Assembly (NCBI GenBank): GCA_030692565.1
Contig: JAUYAO010000041.1
Span: forward strand, 124,001-188,000
Source of the DNA: Nitrospira sp.
GTDB lineage: Bacteria; Nitrospirota; Nitrospiria; Nitrospirales; Nitrospiraceae
DNA: 64,000 nucleotides
Direction: 5' to 3'
Within the stretch, counting starts at the first letter, position 1. Every line of letters starts with the position of its first letter. The position numbers and the translations under genes were made by a program. The notes below the pieces were generated by a model. That model did not search any database. It had not been told where the DNA came from and saw only the letters and a list, made by a program, of their open reading frames with translations. Below are positions 54,335 to 62,564 of the stretch, piece by piece.

Positions 54335-54590
54335 CTGCGGGCTGGGTCTCCTGACTTGCGGATCGTCGCCTTCTTCCGCCTTCCCGGTCTTCGTCATTCG
54401 TCATTGGTCATTCGTCAATCGTGGGAAGCAAAAGAGGCTCTCAGCCTCCCGCATGACGATTGACGGTTGACGATTGACGTCTAACCAGTGGCTTACCTGG
54501 AAGAACGCTCCCCGCTGACAGTGGCGGCACCGTGATGGATTTGCACCATCTTCCCCGTCCCCCGCGTCGTTTCTACAAAACTCCCTTTCA
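54335..54590 (-). ncRNA. Cobalamin riboswitch upstream of btuB
   Basis: Read on the minus strand, the conserved core appears in order: GGGAAGATGGTGCAAATCC, ACGGTGCCGCCACTGT, AGCGGGGAG, GCCACTGG, GGGAAGG, and the 3' B12 box AAGTCAGGAGACCCAGCC (complement of 54340-54357). Between GCCACTG and GGGAAGG lies an unusually long arm built of GTCAATCGTCAA-type repeats (54395-54475), which can fold into a 26-bp imperfect stem. No U-tract terminator follows. Confidence 0.92.
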
Positions 54591-54671
54591 CCTTAAAATG
54601 ATCGTCCCCCCTCACATCAGCCCGTCACGGCCGGGGACATGACCGTGCGGAATTGCATCCAACCGAACCGA

Positions 54672-55529
54672 TCAACCCGGCATCGTGACGCGCGGACGAC
54701 CGCTAGACGGATGCGCATCGACCACGACGTCGCAGCCGTACACCGCACGCAAGCTCTCCGGCGTGATCGTCTCCAGGGGCGAACCGATTCGGACAATCCG
54801 CCCATCCTTCAACATGATGATCCGATCGCACGACTGACTGGCGACATTCAAATCATGCGAGACCAGCACGACCGTGAGCTGCCGTTCATGTTGCAGCCGG
54901 CTGATGAGCGCACAAATCTCAATCTGGTGGTTGATGTCGAGAAAGGCCATCGGTTCATCCAGCAAGAGAACGCTGGGTTCTTGCGCCAACGCCCGTGCAA
55001 TCATCACCCGCTGGCGCTCGCCACCCGAGAGGTCGGACACGAGGCGCCCGGCCAATGCCACCACATCCGTCTCGACCATCGCTTGATGCGCTTGCCGCAG
55101 ATCATCTTCAGACTCATCACCGATCCCCATCCCCCACCAGGACCCGCGGCGATGCGGGAAGCGTCCCATGAGGACGGTTTCCGCCACCGTAAAGGGAAAT
55201 ACCTGCACATATTCCTGCGGAACCACGGCAATGGCACGCGCCAGGAGGGGTGGATCCATCTGTCCGATCGACTGGCTTCCGAGCCGAATCTGTCCTGAAC
55301 TCGTCTGTAAGAGCCCTGCCAACAGTTTTAGCAACGACGACTTCCCCGAGCCGTTGGGTCCGACAATGCCCAACACTTCTCCCGCTCGCACATCGAACGA
55401 GAGGTCCTCGACGGTCCAGGGCCTCCCCGGTTGATCGGTCCGATAGCGAAACGAGACCCGGTCGACCTGCATGGCCGTACCTGGAGCGCACGCGACGGGC
55501 ACGGAGGCCCCGGTCAATTGCCTATCCAC
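54672..55529 (-). CDS. btuD: Vitamin B12 ABC transporter ATPase
   Basis: 285 residues: Walker A GPNGSGKSS (about 56-64), Q-loop VPQEYVQVF, signature LSGGERQR, Walker B VLLLDEP and H-loop VSHDLN. The iron-siderophore/B12 importer subfamily. Adjacent btuC and btuF and the upstream riboswitch give the substrate. GTG start one base after the btuC stop. The C-terminus ends in an Arg/Pro-rich tail. Confidence 0.9.
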   Translation of the reverse strand: MDRQLTGASVPVACAPGTAMQVDRVSFRYRTDQPGRPWTVEDLSFDVRAGEVLGIVGPNGSGKSSLLKLLAGLLQTSSGQIRLGSQSIGQMDPPLLARAIAVVPQEYVQVFPFTVAETVLMGRFPHRRGSWWGMGIGDESEDDLRQAHQAMVETDVVALAGRLVSDLSGGERQRVMIARALAQEPSVLLLDEPMAFLDINHQIEICALISRLQHERQLTVVLVSHDLNVASQSCDRIIMLKDGRIVRIGSPLETITPESLRAVYGCDVVVDAHPSSGRPRVTMPG

Positions 55530-55530
55530 G

Positions 55531-56679
55531 TCACAACATCCGATCTTTGCGCCAGAGCAGGAGATACAGAAAAAATGGACCGCCGGCGAGCGCCGTCACG
55601 ATCCCGACGGGGATTTCAGCCGGCGCCAGGATGGTCCGCGCCAGCGTGTCGGAGATGACGAGAAACATACCCCCCACCAAGGCCGACGCAGGAAGCAAAA
55701 GCCGGTGATCAGACCCCACCACCAGGCGAACCGCATGCGGCACCACCATCCCCACAAATCCGATCATCCCGCTCACTGACACCACGGCTCCGGTCAGCAA
55801 GGCCGTCAGGACGAACAACTGCGTCTTAATTCGCTCCGTCTCAATCCCCAGGGAGCGAGCCGTTTCTTCTCCCAGAGTCAGCACATTCAGCGCATGGGCC
55901 TTGTGCATCACAAGCGCCAACACGAACACCGCATACGCGACCAACACGCCCAAGGCCGGATAGCCGGGCGCCGTGAGGGATCCCATGAGCCAGGCCATCA
56001 GGCCCGCGGACCTGTTCGGTTCCATGATCGATGTGATGAACATGATCAGCGCGGTGAGAATCGCGTTCAGAATCACGCCGGCCAGCAAGAGACTATGCAC
56101 GGGCAAGCGTCCCTGCGACTGCGCCAAACGATAGATCAGGAGCAGCGCCAGCAACCCGCCGGCAAAACCGCACAGGGGAAGCACGGGCAGCAACATCATC
56201 GAGGCCCCGATGCCCAGGAGCATAGCCAGCGCCGCCCCTAAGGCAGCGCCGCTTGAGACACCGAGCACATAGGGATCGGCCAAAGGATTTCTCAGCAACG
56301 CCTGCAAGGTCACGCCCACCGCGGCAAGGCTGCCCCCGACGACAAACCCCATCAACACGCGCGGCAGCCGGATGTGCAGCATGATGGTGGCCGCGGTATC
56401 CCCGCCGGCGGCTTCAGCATTCCCTGCCGTCAACAGCTGCGTCATGACGGACAGCAGCGTCGCGAGATCGACACGCGTCGCGCCAAACTGGAGGCATAGG
56501 ATGCATATTGCGACGCTGGCTGCGGCCAACGCCCCCATCATACCCAACCACCGGCGGTGCGTCAGAATCGTACCCGCGCGCCGCCACTCATCCCGATGAC
56601 CAGCAGTCCCTCCAGCGAGTCTGTTCGACGCGAGAGAGGGCGATTCGGAAGTCAGCAGTTGGGGAGATCCAGGCATCAT
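55531..56679 (-). CDS. btuC: Vitamin B12 ABC transporter permease
   Basis: A FecCD-family permease of about 382 residues with nine to ten hydrophobic helices. Typical segments: LRLPRVLMGFVVGGSLAAVG, GVTLQALLRNPLADPYVLGV and VSGMIGFVGMVVPHAVRLVVG. About 50 residues of polar N-terminal extension precede the first helix. The ATG pair at 56674-56679 is used; a longer form reaching 56721 would overlap btuF. Confidence 0.9.
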   Translation of the reverse strand: MMPGSPQLLTSESPSLASNRLAGGTAGHRDEWRRAGTILTHRRWLGMMGALAAASVAICILCLQFGATRVDLATLLSVMTQLLTAGNAEAAGGDTAATIMLHIRLPRVLMGFVVGGSLAAVGVTLQALLRNPLADPYVLGVSSGAALGAALAMLLGIGASMMLLPVLPLCGFAGGLLALLLIYRLAQSQGRLPVHSLLLAGVILNAILTALIMFITSIMEPNRSAGLMAWLMGSLTAPGYPALGVLVAYAVFVLALVMHKAHALNVLTLGEETARSLGIETERIKTQLFVLTALLTGAVVSVSGMIGFVGMVVPHAVRLVVGSDHRLLLPASALVGGMFLVISDTLARTILAPAEIPVGIVTALAGGPFFLYLLLWRKDRML

Positions 56680-56692
56680 AAAGAATTCTTTG

Positions 56693-57691
56693 CTACGGTT
56701 GGGACGGAGGTCCGGCCGCAATCTCAGGGTGAAGAATATTCACCAGCATCGTCAGCGCCTGGCCGATTCGAGGCCCGGGCCGGTTCAAGAGATCCGCGGG
56801 GATCTGATGCAGCCGCCCTCGCCGGACCGCCGCCATCGTCTGCCATTGCCGCCAGGTCTGCTGTTCACTGTCCGAAATCCCTTCGGCCTTTCCGATCGGA
56901 AAGAGCAAGACTTCCGGGTCCTGTTGCAGCACGACCTCCAAACTCATCCGCGGATACGGCAGCTGGCTCTGGGCCGCGACGTTGGTGGCTCCCGCGATTC
57001 GAAGCAGTTGATCGATGAAACTTCCCGGCCCCACGGTAATCAATGGGTGACTATTGAGCACATAGAGCACTCGCACGGGAGACACGTTCTGCATCCTCAG
57101 CCGGATAGCCGCCACGTCCTGCCGCAGCGTCATCGCGATGGCATTGGCCTGCACCGAGCGATCAAGCATGCGCCCCAATGTCTGAATATGTCCGAGAATG
57201 TCCTCCACCGTTGTGGCGGACAAAATAAAGACCGGAACTTTCAACTGCTCCAGCTTCAGAATGACGTCGGGCTTTAGAAATTCCCGTGGAGCCAAGACCA
57301 GGTCCGGCTGGAGAGCCATCAACGATTCAAGATTCGGATGGGCATACCCGAGCTTCGGCTTCGCTTTAGCCTCCGGGGGATAGTCACAAAAATCCGTCAC
57401 GCCGACGAGTTGCTCTCCGGCCCCGATGGCAAACAACATTTCCGTGACACTCGGCGCCAGCGAGACGATGCGCACCGGCGTCTTGGCCAAATACATTTTC
57501 CGGCCGGCGTCGTCGACAAACGACCGGGACGACACATGCGCCATAAACGGCATGCCGGTCAGAATTCCCTGCTGACGCCGCGTCATATCCGCACAGCCCC
57601 CCTCACCACAGGCCCAGGCGATGGACCCACCCGTCACGATGGCAACGGCCAACGTGACACCCGTCAGAATCCAGCGGCCACACGAGTTCAA
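56693..57691 (-). CDS. btuF: Vitamin B12-binding periplasmic protein
   Basis: 332 residues; a signal peptide (SCGRWILTGVTLAVAIVTGG) is followed by a class III solute-binding fold: VRIVSLAPSVTEMLFAIGAG, LVGVTDFCDYPPEA, LESLMALQPDLVLA. It delivers B12 from the periplasm to BtuCD. The best start is TTG at 57689-57691, just past the terminator; the TTG at 57706 lies inside the terminator stem. First gene of btuFCD. Confidence 0.85.
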   Translation of the reverse strand: MNSCGRWILTGVTLAVAIVTGGSIAWACGEGGCADMTRRQQGILTGMPFMAHVSSRSFVDDAGRKMYLAKTPVRIVSLAPSVTEMLFAIGAGEQLVGVTDFCDYPPEAKAKPKLGYAHPNLESLMALQPDLVLAPREFLKPDVILKLEQLKVPVFILSATTVEDILGHIQTLGRMLDRSVQANAIAMTLRQDVAAIRLRMQNVSPVRVLYVLNSHPLITVGPGSFIDQLLRIAGATNVAAQSQLPYPRMSLEVVLQQDPEVLLFPIGKAEGISDSEQQTWRQWQTMAAVRRGRLHQIPADLLNRPGPRIGQALTMLVNILHPEIAAGPPSQP

Positions 57692-57730
57692 ATAAAAAAT
57701 CCCCAAGGCCTGACAGAGACCTTGAGGATT
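57691..57730 (-). terminator. Riboswitch-controlled intrinsic terminator before btuF
   Basis: On the minus strand AATCCTCAAGG (complement of 57720-57730), 11-base loop, CCTTGGGGATT (57698-57708), then TTTTTTATTT. Eleven pairs with one G-U. GAGGAT upstream (57742-57747) could pair with ATCCTC of the first arm as an antiterminator. The second arm also carries the likely ribosome-binding bases of btuF. Confidence 0.85.
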
Positions 57731-57789
57731 GCACCCGGTTCTTCATCCTCGCCTGTTCCCCAGCCCTCGAGGGAACGATGGTCAATTCA

Positions 57790-58025
57790 TTGGGCAGGTC
57801 TTCTGGCTCATGGTTCACCCTACTCCCCGCGCCTTCCCATCTCCGAACCGTAACGCGTGACGCGAAACATGTGACGAGCGAGACCGCTCCCTAGTCACCT
57901 GTCACTCATCACCCGTCACTGTCCTCCAAGACAGTGGCAATGCCGGGTTTCGTCCCCATTCACAGCGGCGGGACCGCGAGGGATTTACACCCTCTTCCCT
58001 TACCCAAGAATCATAATTGTGGGGG
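57790..58025 (-). ncRNA. Cobalamin riboswitch upstream of btuFCD
   Basis: On the minus strand the core reads GGGAAGAGGGTGTAAATCCC, GCGGTCCCGCCGCTGTGA, GCCACTG, GATGGGAAGGC, and the B12 box TGAGCCAGAAGACCTGCC (complement of 57793-57810). A long arm between GCCACTG and GGGAAGG, made of GTGAC-rich repeats, can form a stem of about 26 bp. Downstream lies an intrinsic terminator, so control is transcriptional. Confidence 0.93.
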
Positions 58026-58259
58026 CACAATAGGAGACCCTGCTGAATAATGTCAAGTCCATTAATGACCGGGTCAGTGTGCGACAATCGCAGGATTCAG
58101 TATCTCTCTGTTTCTAATCTAACCAGGAGAACAGCCTATCAATGCGAGGTTAGAAGAGCTCCCAGGGTCGGCATGGGCCTTGCTGATCTCCATCCAGGCC
58201 ACATCCGGGAGTTGCAGAAAGTTCTTCCACAACGACACGTAACGAGGCTGAATCCATTC

Positions 58260-59651
58260 ATGCGGAACATCATTATCAGCATCTGTATTATTGGACTCTT
58301 CCTTGAACTATCAGGCTTGATCTGGTCAGCCAAGAAAGAGAAGCCCAGTGAGGGGTTTGTCAGACTATCGACCCCACCGGCCCACAGCATCGAACGCCCG
58401 CTCGACAATGGCTATTTCCTTCTGCTTGGGATGGCCGCGGCAGGTGGATCGAACCCCGTCCAAACCGGATACGACATTTGGAGTGAGACCGGGGCGCGGC
58501 CGACGGAACGTGGCTTTGACTTAGACAAACCGGGACGCACGGAGCTTCGTCTGCCAATCGCGTATGACCGTGTCGTCCCCGAATGGCATACCAGTGACCC
58601 CTTGTCGGAATTCCGAAATAAAGAGGCTTCGTTTCGCTCGTCAGCGCCGCTCTACGCGCCGCTCGTCACCCGATACGAGCAATTTCTCCGGATGAAGTTT
58701 GAAGATTGGGGATATGGACATACGGGCGCCCCCCGCATTGAGGAGCTCATAGGCGCCCATCGCCTGTTTGTGGCAATCGGATTCGGTGATGAAATAAGGA
58801 CCGGCCTCGATCGACTCACACTGGACGTAGCCAAGTGGCGTAGCGTCCTACGGGAGGCCCGAACTCTTCCGGTCAAAATCCTGGCGTCCGTGATGATCGA
58901 GGACGATGTCGAACTCTTGTCGCGCATGCTGAGTCAAAGCACAGTCGACAAGCACGTGCTGGCTCAAGGGCTCAACCTACTGCAGCCCTTGACGCCAACC
59001 GAATACTCACTCCGCTGGCCGATTCAAAATGAATTTATGATGGGGTATCAACGAAGCCGGACGGAGCCAGTCAATGGGCCACGGCTTGCTCAGGCCGATC
59101 CTCAAGCCCTGGGGGCGATCACAAGCCTGGCCCATCTGCCAGCCAACGCATTTCAAAAAGTGGCGCACCCCAGAAGCCTCACGGGATTTGGATTCACCTC
59201 TCCCGGCCAACGCACCTGGGACGCCTATTCAAGCTATTACGATGCAACGATTAAGGCGGCTGAAACAATTCACAGCCCGCTCCCTCGCCTGCAGGACATC
59301 GCGAAACAATCGCCACGGACGTTTCTCGAACGGCTGGCCGACCCGATGGAATTCGAGCCGCAATGGGAACCCTTCAGTCAGCACCTGGTTGAAACAGATG
59401 CGCGGCTGCGCCTGGTCTCGCTGCAAATCCTCATGCGCAAACCCACCGCCACGGTGACCATCCCAACCAGACTGGCGGAAGTCGGCTCGATGTACTTCGA
59501 CCCCTTCACTGGACTCCCCATGCTTTGGAGCCCAACGCAAAAGAAACTCTATAGTGTCGGAAAAGACCGCCTCGACGATGGGGGGGATCCAAGCTTCGAC
59601 ATCAGCGTACCGCTTCCGCCTGCCTTCACCGCACCTGCACCCACGTCTTAG
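58260..59651 (+). CDS. Hypothetical membrane-anchored or secreted protein, 463 aa
   Basis: A hydrophobic N-terminus (MRNIIISICIIGLFLELSGL) acts as signal anchor; the remaining 440 residues are extracytoplasmic. No domain is recognised. The C-terminal SPTQKKLYSVGKDRLDDGGD motif is of a kind often found near the end of secreted or pseudopilin-like proteins. The frame is open to 58050 but the upstream part is not protein-like. Start ATG 58260. Transcribed divergently from btuF. Confidence 0.6.
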   Translation: MRNIIISICIIGLFLELSGLIWSAKKEKPSEGFVRLSTPPAHSIERPLDNGYFLLLGMAAAGGSNPVQTGYDIWSETGARPTERGFDLDKPGRTELRLPIAYDRVVPEWHTSDPLSEFRNKEASFRSSAPLYAPLVTRYEQFLRMKFEDWGYGHTGAPRIEELIGAHRLFVAIGFGDEIRTGLDRLTLDVAKWRSVLREARTLPVKILASVMIEDDVELLSRMLSQSTVDKHVLAQGLNLLQPLTPTEYSLRWPIQNEFMMGYQRSRTEPVNGPRLAQADPQALGAITSLAHLPANAFQKVAHPRSLTGFGFTSPGQRTWDAYSSYYDATIKAAETIHSPLPRLQDIAKQSPRTFLERLADPMEFEPQWEPFSQHLVETDARLRLVSLQILMRKPTATVTIPTRLAEVGSMYFDPFTGLPMLWSPTQKKLYSVGKDRLDDGGDPSFDISVPLPPAFTAPAPTS

Positions 59652-59694
59652 AGCGCAGCGCGCACCCTTGAGTAAATGCACCGCATCCACGATT

Positions 59695-59958
59695 TCAACG
59701 CCGCTTCTGATACTTGAGCTTGAGAACCAAAATCGCGAGTGTCAGTATAAACGTGATGGCGTTTGTGACGACGATCGGCCACGCCATCAGATACAAACCG
59801 TAGATCAGCCACAGAAAGACTCCGGTTGTAAAGGTCAACAACATCGCCAGCGACATATCCTCGGCAGACTTTGTCGTCCAGGTCCGCTGTAGTTGTGGCA
59901 AGAACGCGATCGTTGTGAGCGTCCCGGCGACAAATCCGATCCAATTAGCAGTCTCCAT
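59695..59958 (-). CDS. SemiSWEET sugar transporter
   Basis: 87 residues with three hydrophobic helices and the PQ-loop motif FLPQLQRTWTTKSAEDMS. Bacterial SemiSWEETs dimerise to a six-helix passive sugar carrier. VNAITF-like third helix (VTNAITFILTLAILVLKL) is also typical. It is a monocistronic minus-strand gene; substrate unknown. Confidence 0.9.
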   Translation of the reverse strand: METANWIGFVAGTLTTIAFLPQLQRTWTTKSAEDMSLAMLLTFTTGVFLWLIYGLYLMAWPIVVTNAITFILTLAILVLKLKYQKRR

Positions 59959-60083
59959 TCCACCCTTCCTAATCGATTCTCAAGACAACCTCCGGCACCC
60001 GGCCAGCCACTTGTCACAGTTCATCCTAATGTGCTAATTTATCAAGCTAATCATTCGCTCGATCACTCAGAAGGAGCACCACC

Positions 60084-60275
60084 GTGGCATTCACTTGCGA
60101 TCTCTGTCAGAAAAAGCCGAAGTCTGGGAATAACGTCAGTCACGCGAACAACAAGACCAAGCGGGTATTTAACCCCAACATTCAGACCGTTCGCGCAGTG
60201 GTAGACGGAGCGAACAAAAAGATTCGCGTGTGCACCCGTTGCCTCCGATCAGGACTGGTCACGAAGGCCGTTTAA
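60084..60275 (+). CDS. rpmB: 50S ribosomal protein L28
   Basis: 63 residues. Two CxxC pairs (Cys5/Cys8 and Cys50/Cys53) make this the zinc-binding C+ form. The [19 protein letters not shown] segment is diagnostic of L28. ATG 60084 follows AGAAGGAG with proper spacing. A single-gene unit. Confidence 0.95.
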   Translation: MAFTCDLCQKKPKSGNNVSHANNKTKRVFNPNIQTVRAVVDGANKKIRVCTRCLRSGLVTKAV

Positions 60276-60301
60276 GCCTTTTCTCCGCTCCCATTCAATC
60301 C

Positions 60302-60616
60302 TCACGGCATTGAGAGCAACACTCGGCCTCCGCGCTCTGTCAGCTTGATTGCCCGTGGGTCATCAGCTGACAGCGTGAGAGTCCTGCTGCCGTCTTTGCT
60401 CGTCAGGACAAGACCCACTTCACCATTGGCGTCCAACCCAAGTCCGGCTCTGGCTTTCCCCGCCTGATCCAACAATAAGAACTCTTCGGCATTCACACCG
60501 TTTGCCTTCTGCGCATGAACGGTCCTGCCGGAAAGGAGCTGATCACTCAACACGCCTCCGACGATACCACCCAAAAATGCAGCCATCACGATCACCAGGG
60601 GTTGCCCCATCTTCAT
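60302..60616 (-). CDS. Hypothetical membrane-anchored protein with short beta repeats
   Basis: 104 residues: one N-terminal transmembrane or signal segment (PLVIVMAAFLGGIVGGVLSD), then D-x-G-K-x-R-A-x-L-G-type beta repeats (LDQAGKARAGLGLDANGEVG, LTSKDGSRTLTLSADD). Similar repeat proteins of unknown role occur in many bacteria. It is convergent with rpmB. An AGGGACGGGAC tract precedes the ATG. Confidence 0.6.
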   Translation of the reverse strand: MKMGQPLVIVMAAFLGGIVGGVLSDQLLSGRTVHAQKANGVNAEEFLLLDQAGKARAGLGLDANGEVGLVLTSKDGSRTLTLSADDPRAIKLTERGGRVLLSMP

Positions 60617-60704
60617 GTCCCGTCCCTCCTACATAACTCGTGTGCATTCTGATGCGCTTCATAAAGAGGACACTGCCTGTTTCATCACAGCACCTTCATG
60701 AAAA

Positions 60705-60740
60705 ACAAAAAAAGACTTGGAAGCGCATGCCGTCCAAGTC
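60705..60740 (-). terminator. Intrinsic terminator after tRNA-Gly
   Basis: GACTTGGA (60733-60740 on the complement) and TCCAAGTC (60714-60721) form a perfect 8-bp stem with an 11-base loop. On the minus strand it is followed by TTTTTTTG. It ends transcription of the tRNA, perhaps of tyrS as well. Confidence 0.85.
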
Positions 60741-60770
60741 CTTAGGTCCTCACGTGTGACGTCTTAATGT

Positions 60771-60845
60771 TGGAGCGGGCGATGGGATTTGAACCCACGA
60801 CAACTTGCTTGGGAAGCAAGGACTCTACCACTGAGCTACGCCCGC
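60771..60845 (-). tRNA. tRNA-Gly (anticodon TCC)
   Basis: 75 bases including an encoded CCA (complement of 60771-60773). Acceptor arms GCGGGCG / CGCCCGC, D arm with AGTGGTAGA, anticodon stem CTTGC / GCAAG around loop TTCCCAA, and TTCAAAT in the T loop. It lies just downstream of tyrS on the same strand. Confidence 0.95.
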
Positions 60846-60897
60846 TCGCTGTGGTGCATCCTACGCGGGCGACGATTCCAAGTCAAGAAAGGCCACC

Positions 60898-62109
60898 CTA
60901 CTTGGCCCATTCCACCAAGGCGAACTTTCGCCGGCCGATTTTCATTTGATACCGGCGGCCGGCATCGAGCACGACCACCGCATTGGCATCGCTCTGTTTC
61001 TTCTGATCGAACTCCACACCGCCCTGAATCACCAGCCGCCTGGCCTCGCTCTTACTCGTTACCAGACCCGTTTTGGCCACTAGATCAACCAGCCCGATCG
61101 ACTGGCCGTCTTTGAGATCCAGATCGGTCAACACCAATCGAACATCCGGCTCATCCGGGAACTCCCGCTCGGAAAACTTGTGCTGAAAGGCCCCTCTTGC
61201 CTGCTTCCCCGCTTCTTCTCCATGATAGCGGGCTACGATGAGTTCCGCGAGGGACTGCTTCGCCTCCATCGGATGCAGCGCCTTCACCCGATCCAGATCT
61301 TCAGTGGTCAACAATTCGTAGTATCGCAGCATCAACGTATCGCTGATCGACATCACCTTGCCGAACATGTCTTCAGGCTTATCTTCAAGCGCGATATAGT
61401 TGCCGACACTCTTACTCATCTTCTTGATGCCGTCGGTCCCTTCAAGCAGCGGCATCGTGATGACGACCTGCGATTCCTGCCCGAAGTCGCGCTGCAGTTC
61501 CCGCCCGACCAACAAATTAAACTTCTGGTCGGTCCCGCCCAGCTCCACATCGGACTTGAGCGCGACCGAGTCGTAGCCTTGCACCAGCGGATAGAGAAAT
61601 TCATGGACGCTGATCGGTTTTTGCTCGTGAAAGCGTTTATGAAAATCGTCTCGCTCCATCATCCGCGCCACGCGATAGTGCCCCGCGAGACGAATTAACT
61701 CCCCAGCAGACATCGGTTGCATCCACTCGTTGTTGTATCTAACCTCTGTCTTTTTAGGATCTAGAACCTTAAAAATCTGCCGTTCGTAGGTACCCGCGTT
61801 CGTGAGTACCTGATCCTCAGTAAGTGCCTTCCTAGTCTCTGAGACACCTGTCGGATCTCCGATCATCGCAGTAAAGCTGCCAATCAAGAAAATCACCTGA
61901 TGCCCGAGATCTTGAAAATGCTTCAGCTTGTGGATCAAGACGGTATGGCCCAGATGCAAATCCGGCGCAGTCGGGTCGAATCCCGCCTTCACGCGAAGCG
62001 GACGATTCTCTTTCAGCGAATGTGTCAACTTAGCCTCGAGCTCTGTACGCTGGATGACTTCCACCGTCCCTCGCAACATCAGATCAAGCTGCCGACTTAA
62101 TTCGCTCAT
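60898..62109 (-). CDS. tyrS: Tyrosyl-tRNA synthetase
   Basis: Charges tRNA-Tyr. 403 residues; class I motifs HLGH (52-55, the HIGH signature) and KKMSKS (about 229-234), with a C-terminal S4 RNA-binding domain (about 335-400). It belongs to the TyrS subgroup with KMSKS rather than KFGKT. Its ATG overlaps the comEA-like stop by 4 bases, giving an lpd-comEA-tyrS run followed by the tRNA gene. Confidence 0.95.
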   Translation of the reverse strand: MSELSRQLDLMLRGTVEVIQRTELEAKLTHSLKENRPLRVKAGFDPTAPDLHLGHTVLIHKLKHFQDLGHQVIFLIGSFTAMIGDPTGVSETRKALTEDQVLTNAGTYERQIFKVLDPKKTEVRYNNEWMQPMSAGELIRLAGHYRVARMMERDDFHKRFHEQKPISVHEFLYPLVQGYDSVALKSDVELGGTDQKFNLLVGRELQRDFGQESQVVITMPLLEGTDGIKKMSKSVGNYIALEDKPEDMFGKVMSISDTLMLRYYELLTTEDLDRVKALHPMEAKQSLAELIVARYHGEEAGKQARGAFQHKFSEREFPDEPDVRLVLTDLDLKDGQSIGLVDLVAKTGLVTSKSEARRLVIQGGVEFDQKKQSDANAVVVLDAGRRYQMKIGRRKFALVEWAK

Positions 62110-62564
62110 ATCGGCCCCTTCTTTCCCTCTTCCAGCGTGGCGGACTTCGTAACGGTGACAAATGGCTTCAGTTGCTCCAACTTCTTCTTTCCAATCCCCT
62201 TCACCGCACGCAGATCCTCCACCGCATGAAACCGCCCGACGGACTTTCGGTAATCCACCATCCGTTTGGCCAACACCGGGCCGACGCCCGGAAGCTGATC
62301 GAAGTCGGCTGCCGTCGCACCATTCAGATCAACCCGTGGAGGCCTACCCGATAGCATGCGCCCCTCACTGACGCTGGCCGGCGAAGTCTTCGAATCAACT
62401 GCCGGCACTGTTGTTTCCGCTGCGCTCTCTGAAGAAAACGACGCCGCATGGCTCACCGCAGGCCGCTGCATCGTTTGCGGAACCTGCCAGCCGATCCACA
62501 ACACAACACCCATCGTCATGGCTAACATACCCAACTTGATGAGGAGTGACTGGAGGATGCTCAT
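62106..62564 (-). CDS. ComEA-like helix-hairpin-helix DNA-binding protein
   Basis: 152 residues: N-terminal transmembrane segment ([20 protein letters not shown]), Ser/Ala-rich linker (about 35-75), then two helix-hairpin-helix motifs ([20 protein letters not shown] and [18 protein letters not shown]). ComEA proteins bind incoming DNA in the periplasm during natural transformation. Whether this species is competent is unknown. Translationally coupled to both neighbours. Confidence 0.85.
   Translation of the reverse strand: MSILQSLLIKLGMLAMTMGVVLWIGWQVPQTMQRPAVSHAASFSSESAAETTVPAVDSKTSPASVSEGRMLSGRPPRVDLNGATAADFDQLPGVGPVLAKRMVDYRKSVGRFHAVEDLRAVKGIGKKKLEQLKPFVTVTKSATLEEGKKGPI

Noticed and set aside
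57692-57706. TTG at 57706 as the btuF start
   Set aside because: It lies inside the second arm of the riboswitch terminator; the TTG at 57691, just past the U run, gives a normal signal peptide.
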